Part shown: positions 13,140-25,300 of the stretch, in pieces | Layout: every line of letters begins with the position of its first letter | How positions within the stretch are numbered: position 1 is the first letter of the stretch | NCBI GenBank assembly: GCA_016647705.1 | Contig: CM028326.1 | Span: 5,332,001 to 5,396,000, forward strand | DNA: 64,000 nt | Reading direction: 5' to 3' | Source of the DNA: Eucommia ulmoides | Lineage: Eukaryota; Streptophyta; Magnoliopsida; Garryales; Eucommiaceae | Notes under the pieces: generated by a model | Database searches by the model: none | Told to the model about the DNA's origin: nothing | What the model saw: the letters and a program-made list of their open reading frames with translations, nothing else | Program-made: the position numbers and the translations under genes

Positions 13140-13315
13140 TTAGCTTTAATTTAAAAAAAAGTCTCATACGTAATTATAACTTGTATTTTAATCCTGCGTA
13201 TTAAAAAAAGATCGCACTCTCACAGTTACATGTATCTAACTTGAGTATAAAATATTTTCTTAGATATAATAAATATTAAACAAGTACATGTTCCCTATCT
13301 TGCTAGTAATAAAAA
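13140..13315 (-). repeat. Dispersed AT-rich repeat, inverted copy C
   Basis: The reverse complement of this segment matches copy A over roughly 170 bp, including GTATCTAACTTG..ATAAAATATTT and TACGTAATTATAACTTGTAT. Copies A and C therefore form a long inverted repeat around about 2.4 kb. Confidence 0.75.
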
Positions 13316-13341
13316 TATAAATCCAAGAACAAAAATACTAA

Positions 13342-13504
13342 GGTGGCGTTTGGTAACCGTTTCTGTTTCCATTCCAGCAGTGGGATGGGAATGGGATGGG
13401 ATGGGATGAGAATTTTGTTTTCTTTTTGGGAGTAGAATCGCGTTTAGTAACGATAATTTTTTTTTTGTTTTGGGAAGGGAATTGTGTTTGGTAACAATTT
13501 TATC

Positions 13505-13538
<34 letters not shown>

Positions 13539-14000
13539 ATTTTTTTTTGGACTGACGGCTCCGGCGCCGGCGACGCCGGCCTGAAGGCAATGGCGCCGTC
13601 GCCGGCGATGGCCGAAAGTGGCCGGAAAATTCCCGGCCGGACGGTGACTGGCGATGGTCGCCGAAGATGGCCGGCGGCGGCGGCAGACAGTGACTGGCGA
13701 CAGTCATCGGAGATGGCCACCGCCGGCGGCGGACGGTACCTGAGTTTGCCAACGGCGGCAGCGGACGGTGGTCGGCCGATAGGTGAATAGTGACCATGTA
13801 TTTTGGGAATGGAATGGGAATAATGAGAAATAACTTTTTTTTGTTTCTCGTTTCTTAAGAAAAAAGTGGGCACAATTCTCAAATGGGAATGAAATGGAAA
13901 TGGAAACAAAAATTACCAAACGTTATTCCCAAACAGAATTCCCAAAAATCTAGGAATGGAATGAGAATTTCTGAAATGGAAATGGTTACCAAACGGGGCC
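13342..14000. mobile_element. Tourist/PIF-Harbinger-like MITE with GC-rich core
   Basis: The termini are GGTGGCGTTTGGTAACC and, inverted, GGCCCCGTTTGGTAACC. The 3-bp sequence TAA flanks both sides (13339-13341 and 14001-14003), as expected for PIF-Harbinger target duplications. The flanks are rich in TTCCCATT-type words. The centre (about 13,553-13,795) is a very GC-rich block of CCGGCG/GATGGCC words, unlike anything around it. A TA microsatellite lies at 13507-13532. No transposase is present. Confidence 0.75.
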
Positions 14001-14223
14001 TAAATAAACATTGAGTAAAGTGTTTGTTTTGTGTTTATGTTCCCAAAATTTTGTTCAATTCCCAGGATTTTATTATGTTCCCTATTTTTCTAGGAACCCA
14101 AATATAAATCGGAGAGCAAATGACTCATCCTAGAAGCAAAAATGCAAATAGGGATATGCGAACAAAAAACATAAATAAGGTGAAACTCCTCCGATTAGAT
14201 TTAAAGAAATAGTAAATATCAAA

Positions 14224-14328
14224 ATTGTTTCTACTTTCATAAACTGGATGGATGAGATAAGATGAGAATTATATTGCAATTTTTCAGTATTCCGGAAATA
14301 AAAATATATTTGCTAACGACTATCCTAC

Positions 14329-14369
<41 letters not shown>

Positions 14370-14500
14370 AGAACATAAACGAGAAACACGTTTGGTTGCA
14401 GCATATGTTCTTTTGTTTTTCTTTAAATATATGGTAGCCAGGATGGTGGTGGTGGCCCGCGGATGGTGGTGGTTATTTTACAAAAACAGAACAGTTAGCC
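14224..14500 (+). mobile_element. Fragment of a MITE related to the one at 28831
   Basis: Segments such as TTGTTTCTACTTTC, CACGTTTGGTTGCAGCATAT and GGATGGTGGTGGTGG occur in the same order as in the element at 28831-29264. A 35-bp poly-T run (about 14,332-14,366) interrupts it, and the right end with its terminal repeat is missing. Confidence 0.5.
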
Positions 14501-14937
14501 CCCCATCACAAAGTGAAGGAATCAATAAAAAAAAAAAAAAATCATTTTCCAACAAAAACAAATATATATTTCATGACTCTGTTCCACATATAATTAGTGT
14601 TGACAAACAAAAGAATTGGTCTTGCCCTTCCATCTTGTTTCACATTTCACTTCAATTCTGGTACCAAATTGCCTAAGAACAAAAAACATTACCAAAAGAA
14701 CAAATCAAAGGGCAAATCAGCAGGCATAACCACAAACATCATCATGGAACCCAAAAACAGAGGAAGCAGAATGGTAGTAGCTCTTGATGGATCAAATCTT
14801 ACTATTCCAAGCCTTGTTTCCAAGCCATGAATGCTCTGTTTTTCGTCAATTATGTTCCTGACGGATTATCCTCTGCGCAAAAAAAAAAGATTATAAATTT
14901 CTGAAAATGGGTTTGATTGGAAGCCATGGACGGAGTT

Positions 14938-17900
14938 TTATATGATCGACTCACGTATAGATTTGGGATCAATATGTACAAAGAAACTCGCAGCGACTAT
15001 GAGATAGCAGAGAAGTAACATTAGTCCTTTAAAGTAGTTAGAAGTTCCCTCCTGCAACCATGCAACACCCGATTTCATTACAACAATTCTGAGATGCTCA
15101 AAACAGGGGACAATGAAGATCGAGGCTCTGTTTTGTAATGGTTTTTGAAATACTAACAAAAAAAAAAAAAACACTTTTCTTTTTATCTGAAAGTAAAAGC
15201 AAAATCAAAAGTGTGTTTTATGAAGAGGAGATAATATGTCAGTATTAATCTGAGGTTTTTTGCAGGTGTAGAAAATTTGGGTAGAGAGGTGCTATGTCGT
15301 CAATTTCTTGAATTATAAAAATCAAGTAATAAATTTTATTTTATTTTTTCCAAAAAGAAGTACTTTTACTTTCTTAATCTTAAAAGTAAGCGCTACTTTT
15401 ATTTTTTAGCAGTTTTTTATTTGAAATAAATAAATAATAAAAAAAAGACGAGGGAGGAACGGGTGAGGGAGAACCTGAAGCATGAAGGCAACCACAAGAA
15501 CAGTCATGAAAAGGGTGGCTGTCTCAAACAACTGAAAATTTAAGTCCATGGGTCGTCCCATGATCCACCCAACGACCACACAAAATGGAATCTGCATTTC
15601 ATTAAAAAAAAAAAAAAAAAAAAAAAATGGGTATTAAGAGCATACCAATCGTGAAAATACACACAAAATACGCAAAATTGCGCGCGCGCACAGAAAAAAG
15701 AGCGGTATAACTCACCCCGAACATTGAAATTTGTGTCGATGAACCTATCGCCACTCCCAAAGAAATGTCCTGTATATTTTGATAGTAAATTAGCAGCCAC
15801 GATTCACTTCTTAGTCTTGATACAAACTCAATTCAGTAGGGGGAACACTCACAAGTTTGTCTTTCACTGCAAACATGACAGCGCCTGCGTGTTCTGCTGC
15901 GTTCCCAACAATTGGGAGAAGGATTACGCTAATAAATGCCACCGGAATGTTCATTGCAGAAGACGCACCCTAAGAACATATCCGTTTTCACAATTAGAAA
16001 TCCCTATATTAGGGTAGCGTTTGATGCACGGTCTTGAAGTCTTGGAATTGGAAACAAATATGCATTTGTTCAAATTTCAATTCTATGGCTTAAATTTTGT
16101 GTTTCCAAAATGCTATCCGGAAACTATATATACATATGTTATATATATATATATAAAGACAGCTCAGTGCATGAAGGCTCCTGCCATTGCAGGGTGTGGG
16201 GAGGGTCAGATGTACACAACCTTATCCCTAAATACAAAGAGGCTACAGGGGTGTGTATATATTATATATACATATACATTTATATAATGGAAAGTACCTC
16301 AATGGCATTAACAAGGTACTCTGAAAGGACGGATATCCAAGCAGTAAAAATTGACAGCCAAATTATGGACTCCCACTTGGAGATCTCAGGAGTTTCTTCA
16401 TCCTCTGATTTTCCATCGCTCTGACTTTGTTCCTGATATTCATACTATTTATCGGACAAAACAATAAAAAATAATAATAACAAAGTGTTTTTTTGCCATG
16501 GGCCTTAATTTCAACCGACTATTCATTCAACCCACCCGCAACAGTAAGTTTTTTCGAAGTTTAGTACTTCTGTCAGAAGACACTGTACTAGATAAAAATC
16601 ACTGTAATTTTTTACATTGAAAATATTACAATGATTTTCGTATCGTGCAATGACTTTAAACTTCTAATAGAATTAGTAAACTTCTCAAAAAAAGTTACTA
16701 TGAGCGAGTAATGAACTGTATGGTCAGTCAAAAAATTTAAATTCGTAGATTGTTTAACAAGAAACCCTTAAAAAAAAAGGGAATCATTATTTAGCCAATA
16801 AATTTGAGATGACAAGCATTTGTTGGCAAACAAAAAGAGACAAACCTCGCAAATAGGGGCATATAGAATTTTCTGGCTCGTCAACTGAAAATAAAGATAG
16901 GCACCATACGCCACAAGCATAACACAGCTGCTGAACCTAGAAAGCGCCAATTCCGACTTCCCAAAATGCAACTCAGTGTGTGTGAAGTGGAGAACGGCAG
17001 GGAACAACAACCCCATGACTGCCATTAACAGCAATCCAGAATTCATCACAGCAGTTCCCTGACAATCCCAAAAAAATAAAAATAAAAAAAGAACTAGTAT
17101 TAGTCAATCTCAATCATGACTTTACCAAACATAACATCATGTTTTATTTTAAAACCGAGACTAATATACCTTGTCAAAGACCTGTTCTTTGTTGTAGTGA
17201 ACGATTCCGCCAGCAAAAAAGGCACACCCAAGTACCAGCAACATGTTTGACAGAATCGAGCCGAGTAATGACTGCTGAACAACACGCATCATGCCTCGTT
17301 TCATTGCATACATTGATATTATCAGCTCTGTCGCATTCCCAAAGGTAGCATTTAATAGACCGCCGACTGCAAATTTCCAGCCAAAACCACTTCAAATTGA
17401 TCAATCAAACCATTAACTTAAGTCGCGAAAAAGGAAATTAAATAGCGCTACAAAATTAACATTAATAAGACCATTGCGGACTACTATTTGGATAAATGAT
17501 GGCCTTGAACTTTAAAAATTTCTCATAGACGTCCCAACAGTTTTGTCTTTTTTGAAAATATCAATAACGTGTCGACATCTGTCCAATAACTCGCATTGAA
17601 AATATAATGTACTATAATATATAAGAGAAAAACCTGTAGCTCCGGTAAAGAAGGCGAGCTGCCTGCAATTAAAGCAAGGTAACTAGTATTAGTATAATTA
17701 ACAGATGATACAGCAATGTATTTAGCAATCGAATACATGAAATGTGTTATCTTCTATAAGCGATAAGTTCATATGCTTAAAAAAACTCGCAGATTATATA
17801 CATATATTGAAACTGATTGTGTAGAGCATTACTCTGTAGCCCAACCCAAACGCTCTGCCAAAGGTATGATACCTAACAAGCTTAGGAAAAAGACCCATCC

Positions 17901-18586
17901 CTGAAATCGGTTTTAAAAAAAACAAACAAACATAAGCATTTAAGCATCGATCCAAACAGCGCACAAATTAAAAAATGATAATCGCAACTCACATGATGAT
18001 TGGTCCATTTGTCGACCAAAATCGCTATAGGGCCGCAAGGTACTAGTAAGTTCAATTTGTTGGTGAATAAAACGATCTTAACATTGCCTAATATCCTATT
18101 CCATATACAATTAAAACTAAAATCTTCCAAACCGATGTCAGGGGAAGAAGATCTAGCAGGAGTTGCACTTAGTGAAGATGCCTTCCTATTGATAGTCCCT
18201 GGGCTGTCTAGACTTTCATCCTCAAGCTCAAGCGCCGATCTCCCCTCTATCGATCTCATCTGTGAAATCAATGCCCTTTTTATCAGATATTCTACAAAAA
18301 AACAATTTCAATCGTGCATATAAAACCCGTAATAAATGGATTTAAACCCAAGGGATTCAAGTGTTTTCATAATTTTCAATCGTAAATCCATTCATCCAAA
18401 TTCACCCTTACGGATTTAAAGTCACCAAGATTGTGCATTCGTAAAGAAGATTAATTGATAGAACAGTAACATTGAGTGAATGTGTAATAATATATATAAT
18501 AAACAGGAAATATATATATAAGGGCAAATGTAACTCACTTCAATGTGGGAGTTGATTCCAACAATCTGTAAATTATCGTTCGCCAT
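14938..18586 (-). CDS. CAX5: Vacuolar cation/proton exchanger (CAX2/CAX5 type)
   Basis: Exons on the minus strand are 18539-18586, 17993-18259, 17833-17900, 17634-17662, 17170-17366, 16846-17058, 16298-16432, 15853-15969, 15716-15769, 15475-15591 and 14938-15051. All phases close to a 452-aa protein, normal for CAX (about 440-460 aa). The first half-repeat has [17 protein letters not shown] (about residues 139-155) and the second has [17 protein letters not shown] (about 337-353); these two c-repeats bind the cation. An acidic loop (about 276-290, [12 protein letters not shown]) joins the halves, as in the family. About 11 hydrophobic helices are expected, and the hydrophilic N-terminus may be autoinhibitory. 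The family exchanges Ca2+ or other divalent cations for protons across the tonoplast. The type-IB (CAX2/5/6) assignment rests on the wording of the C-terminal half; whether it is CAX2 or CAX5 is not certain. An upstream GTCAGT near 18,834 could be the donor of a 5'-UTR intron. Confidence 0.92.
16158..16250 (+). mobile_element. Au-SINE-like fragment in a CAX intron
   Basis: The words CAGTGCATGAAGGCTCCTGC, GGGGAGGGTCAGATGTACAC and CAACCTTATCCC, followed by AAAGAGGCT, appear in the order typical of the plant Au SINE family. The fragment is on the strand opposite to the host gene and is surrounded by TA-rich sequence. The assignment is from memory of the family consensus. Confidence 0.6.
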
Positions 18587-19560
18587 CTATGAGCGTTGTT
18601 GGGAGACTGAAAAACCGACCAAAATCCCATATCCAATCATGGGCATAACTGCACGCTCAAGTTCGAACAGTCAAAAATTCATGTAAACGCCATACACAGA
18701 CATACAATTGATGAATCGAAGTAGGTTTTTCAAAGGATTGCCGCGTAGAAAACTAAGAAATAGGAACATGGGTTTCAAACCAATTAATCAAGCGGAATTT
18801 CAAATTAAAATTGATAAAAAAAAAAAAACTGACCTGGTGAAAATCAAATGGTTGATGGGAAATCCAAAGAATTGCGCAATGTGGGATTCGTTGTTTTGTC
18901 AAAACCAAGAAGAATTTGAATTTAAAACAAAAATCCTCACCTTTTTTTTTTTAATCTTTGGGGTTCTGTTTCTTGTTGCTTGTGCGTTGTTTTTCGCAGA
19001 GAAATGCAATAGGGTTTGAGAGGACAGGGCACGCGTAAGACAGGCAGTTATCGATGGTTCTTGCTATTCACGGCGGAGAAGAAAACCCAGAGAGAGAGAG
19101 ATACAACAACGAATTCGGACGATTCAATGAGAGAGAAAAAAATGTTGGTCCGTATGAGAGCGTGTTTATATTTTTACGTGCCCGACGATTGCTCGTCGCC
19201 GCTCTCTCTCCTCCGGCACAACCGGCATAATCGGATGCCATGATCCACCGTGATTTTTGATGGAGTTAAATGGGAAAGAATATAGAATTGGATGCCATGA
19301 TCCACCGTGTCTAATACTTATCGTCTAAGACTTATTGGGCATGATGTAATATGCTTAAGTTGACACAATTAAAAATTGATATAGAAATCTACAATTTTTA
19401 AATCAATCTCAAATTAGTTGTTACAATCCCGAGAGCTATTAATCTGATTGGCAAGAAGATGTATCATTTTTCTTATTAATTAAAGTCAACTCTCATGTGG
19501 AACATTTTAAAAATTAAATCTTGTATTTAATCTTGAATGTACTAAATTGATGTGAGAGAG
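18587..19560. other. 5' flank of CAX gene
   Basis: Presumed leader and promoter region of the CAX gene, read on the minus strand. It contains a short poly-A/T run near 18,820 and a GA-rich patch near 19,090. No other gene is supported. Confidence 0.5.
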
Positions 19561-19567
19561 TGCGGTC

Positions 19568-19630
19568 TTAAAATCGCGCCGATGAGATGGTTAGTCGAGG
19601 TGCACGTAAGTTGACATGAATACACCTTAT
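19568..19630 (-). repeat. SINE-like dispersed repeat, copy 1
   Basis: The reverse complement contains CTTACGTGCACCTCGACTAA and matches the segment at 23978-24040 over about 60 bp. Sequences with this CACCTCGACTAA word are common dispersed repeats in plant genomes. The exact family is not known to me. Confidence 0.55.
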
Positions 19631-19659
19631 CGTCAAATCCCAAAAAAATTGTGTTGCAT

Positions 19660-19684
19660 TATATATATATATGTGTGTGTGTGT
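19660..19684. repeat. (AT)n(GT)n microsatellite
   Basis: A short AT dinucleotide run continues directly into a GT dinucleotide run in intergenic DNA. From here to 20,418 the sequence is AT-rich with poly-T tracts and no supported gene. Confidence 0.9.
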
Positions 19685-20418
19685 AAGAGATATTTGATAG
19701 AACATAAAAAGTATGAGAATTAATTTGTTTATAAATATTTTAATTTTTTTTTTTTTTTTAATGAGTTTATACCGAAGACATCCTCTATCATTTTAACAAA
19801 TATCAATTTATCTCCTATTATTTTTATAATAACTCAGACATCCCTTATCACATTTTATTAACAAGGACAATAGCAACAATGGCGACTGGACAAGCAACTG
19901 TGACGACTACTATGGTGGATTGTCGCCAACTAGAGTAGGTTAGGGTTGTTATTTATTTATTTATTTTGCTTCTGGCTCCTTTTTTTTTTTTTTTTGCTTC
20001 TAGCCTCCCTGTTATATAGCCACAACGTTGAGTTAAATTAAGAAAAATATCGTCCGAATAAATGTGTTTATAAAAAAAAAAAAATCAAAACTACCAAATT
20101 GGTCAACATAATCTAAATAGGAAATATTTATTAAATCACACATTTGATACCTCAAGTTTCATATTTGTTTTAATCTTGTAAAATTATAAATGTTGTTAAT
20201 AATTTCGGATAAAAGAAATAGTTATACTCCACACATAGCCTTCTGATGAAAATATTCTTATCATTTTATTACTCTACAAATGTTGAATTGTCTTTCTTAA
20301 TATTTTTTAAAAATGATTCTTCTTAAGAATGTGACAGAGAATGTTGAATTATTATTATAAAAAAAAATAAAAAATTAAGCTCAGTGGAATAGTGAAATGA
20401 CAAAAACATCTTCATTAA

Positions 20419-21491
20419 ACCTCATGGCTCGTTTGGTTGGACGGAATAGAATGAGGGTGGAATAAAATGGAAGAAATAATGGAATGAAAGAAGAAATGAA
20501 ATGGAATTGTCAATAGAATCACTATTCTATTCTCTTATTTGGTTGGTATGGAATGAGGGAATGAATGAAATAGTGAAATATAGTAAAATTTCCATTATGC
20601 CCTTATAAAATTATTATTTCATTTTCTTATTTGGTTGGTATGAAATGAGTAAAGGAATGAAATAAAATATAATAAATTTCTCATTATACATTTATTACAA
20701 AATTTTATTATATTTCACTATTCCATTACTTCCCTCATTCTATTATATTTCACTATTCTATTCAATTTTAAGTTTTTATTCTCTAATTTCTATTTCTGTT
20801 CTCAATTTTCAGGTTCTATTCTCTAATTTCTGTTTCTGTTTACAATTTTCAGTTTTCGTTCTTAAATTTTCGTTATCTAATTTTCTGTTTTTATTCTCAA
20901 TTTTCAGTTTATGTTATCAATTTTTTGTTTCTATTCTCAATTTTCTATTTTTGTTCTTAATTTTCAGTTTTTATTCTCAATTTTTTGTTTCCGTTCTCAA
21001 TTTTCTGTTTTCTAAATTTTTGTTTTTGTTCTCAATTTTTAGTTCGTGTTCTCAATTTTTTGTTATCAATTTTCTATTTCTGTTTAATTTTTATTTTTTG
21101 TTCTCAATTTTTAGTTTTCGTTCTCAATTTTATGTTATCTAATTTTATGTTTTTGTTTTTAATTTTCTGTTTCTGTTTTTATTCTCAATTTTCTGTTATC
21201 TAATTTCTATTTATATTCTCTAATTTTTGTTTCAGTTCTTAATTTTTATTTTTTGTTCTCAATTTTCAAGGACTTAAATACAAGGGCGACTATGTAATTT
21301 AGGATGTTGATTCCATTAGATTGGAATCCTATTCCACCACATCTCAAATAAAATCTCATTTCACCCTATTTCATTCAAATGGAATCACAGAAGTGATTTC
21401 ATTGGAGAACCAAATAACGAAATAGAAATCGAGGGCGGAATGCTATTCCATGCTGTCCCCGATTCCGTCCAACCAAACATGCCGTTAGGAT
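20419..21491. mobile_element. MITE-like element with inverted termini
   Basis: The left end reads GGCTCGTTTGGTTGGACGG followed by AAT (from 20426). The right end, read in reverse complement, is GGCATGTTTGGTTGGACGG followed by AAT (to 21484). The matching may extend outward by six more bases. No transposase and no clean target duplication are visible, so the superfamily (probably PIF-Harbinger or hAT-like) is open. Confidence 0.6.
20765..21275. repeat. Pyrimidine-rich minisatellite inside the MITE-like element
   Basis: About 500 bp consist of degenerate units of roughly 20 bp built from TTCTCAATTTTCTGTTT. Open frames on the plus strand here read as Phe/Ser/Leu-rich low complexity and are not genes. 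Confidence 0.85.
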
Positions 21492-21608
21492 CTACGTAGA
21501 CACTCACCAGTCACAACGTACTTTAGGGACCAGTTATGTAATTTTCCCCCGGCCCAAAACCGTTAGTCCAAGCTCATGTCTCTGGCACGTGACCACCTAC
21601 GCAGTGGG

Positions 21609-22059
21609 AGATCGAGAGAGAGAGACAGATCGTCGCCGACTACGAGAGATGAATGAAAGTGATCGGTAAAACGCATACCATCGGAGGAAGCAGCTGCTCG
21701 AGGGATTAGGGCCCAATTGAAGTCCCAATCGGAAGAATCTTCAACAATTTCGCCACCTTCTGAAGAGCATTTTGCAATTCTTCGTTGAATTAGCCTTCGA
21801 AATCCAGGTATCCTTAAACATCATCCTGAAATTCATTTTCAGTTTTGTATCTTAAGTACAGAACTCTCCGTGATTTTGCTGTTCATAGTCGCTGGAAAAT
21901 AGCAATATGGCAACCTAACGGTTTATAGGCTTCTTCCTCCCCCACATTGCATCTCCCTTCTCTCTCAAATCTCGTCATGTATTCACTTCCGCTTCCTCAA
22001 ATTTGATGATTCACAAGCCAATCCTTCTGTTAGCTACTTCACTGGCTTAGCTCATGTAA
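21609..22059 (+). promoter_or_regulatory. Leader region of the PHD-Myb gene
   Basis: A GA-rich patch (about 21,612-21,626) is followed by a possible leader exon ending ATCCAG at about 21,806, with GTATCC as donor. This would give a 5'-UTR intron. The evidence is splice-site likeness only. Confidence 0.35.
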
Positions 22060-23676
22060 ATGACGATGTTTTTAGATGCAGCGTCGATGTTTAATGGTTT
22101 GGGGGCCATAGTCATCGAAGAACAAGAAGAAAATTTCGAAATGGACTTGACATCGAAGGATATCTGCATAAAGTGCGATAAAGGCGGCAATGTGTTGATC
22201 TGTTGTGATGGCGGCTGTCCTCTAGCTGTTCATGAGAAGTGCACGGGGCGTCCGGCTCAATTCGATTCCATGGGTAACTTCTACTGCCCCTACTGTCTGT
22301 ATAAACGATCTGTAGCTGAATTGCGCCAAGCAAGGGAAAACGCCATGTTGAGAAAGAAAGCTTTATCAATTTTTATAGACAATGAAACTACAGATGGTGA
22401 TCATCATAACCTAGGAGATGATGGTGCAGGGAAGAAGAAAGAAACAGCATTTGCAGAAAATAGAAGTAATTGCGAGAAGACGATGGAAGAAAACAATGTC
22501 TATATTTTGCCTTGTAATGTAGTGGAACCCTCATTATCAACAGATGAAAGAGCAAATGATTTTGAAAATCAAATGCAGCGAGAGCCAATTGTTGCTTGTG
22601 GTGGTGATGGTGAATGTTGCAGAGAAGAAGGGTCTACTCGCCAATTTGCAATTGTAAAATTTAGGGTTCAAGCAGATAATCAGAAACAATTCGATGACAA
22701 TGAACATGATAGAGCCTATGAATGTGAAAAGGAAACACTGCAATTGGTTGATGCTTCTCTTGTAGAAAAAGAGCCGAGAACAGGTACAGAGATACCTGAG
22801 TTTAGAGATGAAGAAGAAGAAGAAGAAAAAAAAGAAGGTGGTGAGGAGGAGGAGATGATGGAAAAACAAGTGAAGGAAACTAGAAACACAATTTGTGGTG
22901 GCACCGGTATTATCTCGAAGCGAAGGAGACTTATAAAACAAGAAGATGTGCTTATGGAGAAGCATCAAAATATAGGTTTCCCGAGGAGGTCTAATAAAAA
23001 ATCACAGTCCAAGATGAAAAGTAGAGCAGTCGAGTGCAAGAATGTTGCTACAACTTCTACGCAATCAAGACATGTTGAAGAGGCTTCTATGCAAAAGTGA
23101 GTATTCTTCGGATTAAACTTCAGTACTGATCTTTCAATACTGAAAGGGTTGTTCCTCTCATGTGGTTCACACCTAAGAATACCCCTCTCCTTGTGAGAGG
23201 ATCAACACCTTCAGTATTAAATACTGAAATTTCACCGGTGTTCTTTGTGCTCCATAATTATCGGAATCTTTTATGTTTTGCCAATAATGTTGTTGTCAAA
23301 TGCTAATCATAGCAAATGACGATGTGCATAATACTGAATGATTTGTTTCCACCTTACAGCATGAACTCGAAGATTCCCATGGCCAGGCGTAAGAAATGGA
23401 GTGAGCTTGAGGAGGAAATGCTGAAGGTACGTCCTAATTTTTTTTGTAACAAATATTCAAACATTACTTAAGACTTTGTGCAAAGTCAAACGTGACAATA
23501 AATTTAGGACGTGTTAAGTACTGTATGTAATGATGCAGGAAGGAGTTGAGAAATTCTCGAGCACAAAGAACAAAAACCTTCCTTGGAGAAAAATTCTGAA
23601 CTTCGGTCATCATGTGTTCAATGGGACTCGCACTCCGGATAACCTCAAGGATAAATGGCGAAGCATGACACGGTAA
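22060..23676 (+). CDS. PHD finger and C-terminal Myb-like (TRF-like) domain protein
   Basis: Exons 22060-23096, 23360-23426 and 23539-23676 give 413 aa with consistent phases. The PHD finger lies at about residues 35-80, with Cys36, Cys39, Cys49, Cys53, His58, Cys61, Cys76 and Cys79 in C4HC3 order. The middle is acidic, with a Glu run encoded near 22,811-22,856. The C-terminus (about 355-412) is a Myb/SANT-like domain: RRKKWSELEEEMLKEGVEKF, then PWRKILNFG and LKDKWRSMTR, as in TRF-like DNA-binding proteins. A role in reading histone tails and binding DNA is inferred; the target is unknown. The start is uncertain: a good acceptor (TTTTTAGATGCAG) ends at 22081, so if a leader intron begins at 21,807 the first ATG is 22087, in the same frame. 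The stop TAA overlaps a possible donor (CGGTAATA), so a further 3' exon cannot be excluded. Confidence 0.8.
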
Positions 23677-23977
23677 TAATTTTATAAAAAAAAAATAACA
23701 TGATTCTCGGCATATTCTGCTAAGGCGCCTTTTTTTTTTTTTTAACAACAAAATATAGTAATGAAGCAAAGGGCGTGGTGGTACAAAAACAACAAGTGTA
23801 TGCGTGCAATCCAACTATTTATTGAACATTTGATTACTTGTGGGGAACATTTACACACCAAATATACATGTGCAATGGCATCCCCTTGTTGTAGATTGGT
23901 TATAACCATTTCCAACCATTTATTTGAACATTTGTTTACTCGTGGAGAACATGTGATTTTTTTGTTTTGGTTCTGAG

Positions 23978-24040
23978 GATAAGGTGTGTCCGGATTAGCT
24001 TACGTGCACTTCGACTAATCATCTTACTGGGCGATCTTAA
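23978..24040 (+). repeat. SINE-like dispersed repeat, copy 2
   Basis: Plus-strand copy of the repeat at 19568-19630, including GCTTACGTGCACTTCGACTA and CATCTTACTGGGCGATCTT. Confidence 0.55.
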
Positions 24041-25265
24041 GGGCATACTCTTTCATATCGGTTTGATGCATTCAAGATTAAATTATTGGAATACTTTTCA
24101 GGAAAGTCAAACTCTGATTGGCAAGAAAAGAGACATCTCCTCTTGCCAATCGGACTAACACGTCTTGGTTGGAGAACATGTGAAATACCATATGATTTTC
24201 GTTCTTCTTTGTGGTCTTTGCCAATACTTGGTCTAGAGCTGTCACTTTTGACCTAAAAGCTATAATTTGTTGTATAGAGAGAGAATGAAGGCTGGAAATT
24301 TGATGGTCACTTAACTTGGATGAAAGAAAAGAGGCTACAACATAATGGTCTCATTAGGAGAGACAATCTACCAATTTATCCCACAATTTATCTAATTAAA
24401 CCAATTAATCCTCAATTTTGCAACTACATTACCAATTAATTTCAAACTCAAATCCGAATAAAATATAATGATGACAATGCCCTCTATGATCTGGAAATTG
24501 CGCCCTGTAGTTACAGAACAAAATATTTGAATAAGTTTCAGTTTCCATTTTGGTTTGGATTCAGAATAATTGGTAGATTACAATTGATATGTAGTGTTTG
24601 TTCAAATTTAAATTCACAAGCTACCATAACAACATTCCACGAACAAACTTGCTGGGAGAATCGAAAGGGATTACAAGTTGGATAATCTTTTGTGAAACTT
24701 CATTCTGGGATCGGTTCATGTAAGGAATCTAAATCTTATCATTATATTTTGTTTTCAAATGCATTGATATTACATATTTCTTGTTCTTGAAATATAATAG
24801 TGAAGAACAATAAGTTTTTCATCAAGATATATTCGTTCATCGTGTTATATTTAACACACGACGAATGCAAGTTTTACCCAATTATCGTGTGTCGTTGACA
24901 TTTTTCATTGCGTTGCATTCAACATAAGACGAGTGGTAAAATAATGATTACAATCTTATTTCAATTTGGATGTAATGTCCATATGAATGTATTGTTGTTC
25001 ACATTTTTCACCGCGTTACATTCAACGCACGACGAGTGGTAAGGTGCATAAACAACAAATAACACAATGTTAAATTAAATACATCAATATATTATATTCA
25101 ATGTCGAATAAAAAAACACATACATATACGTTGTTAGTAATTACTTTGGATCGAACATGACAATTTATGTTATTTTTCAACATAGCACGAATGAAAATAC
25201 AATGTGTTGAATGAATGAACGATATTAACAATGCACCATTTAAAACAACACTAAAAAATGGATAA

Positions 25266-25300
25266 CATGTTGAATGTAACATTGTGTTACATTCAACATG
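25266..25300. repeat. Perfect 16-bp inverted repeat (hairpin)
   Basis: Arms 25266-25281 (CATGTTGAATGTAACA) and 25285-25300 are exact reverse complements, separated by a 3-base loop TTG. The arms resemble the TACATTCAAC words repeated in the preceding 450 bp. Confidence 0.95.

Noticed and set aside
13505-13909. Overlapping Ala/Pro/Arg-rich open frames on both strands
   Set aside because: They are caused by the GC-rich block of the MITE; no domain, no start context, and frames exist on both strands at once.
14938-18586. CAX gene as a sodium/calcium exchanger-like (NCX/NCL) gene
   Set aside because: There are no EF hands, the length is 452 aa, and the GNATE/GNAAEH repeats plus acidic loop are those of plant CAX.
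20951-21203. Phe/Ser/Leu-rich open frames that look like membrane proteins
   Set aside because: They read through a pyrimidine-rich minisatellite and have no other coding signs.
22537-22968. Antisense open frame opposite the PHD gene
   Set aside because: It is a shadow of the acidic coding exon (Glu codons read as Phe/Leu/Ser on the other strand).
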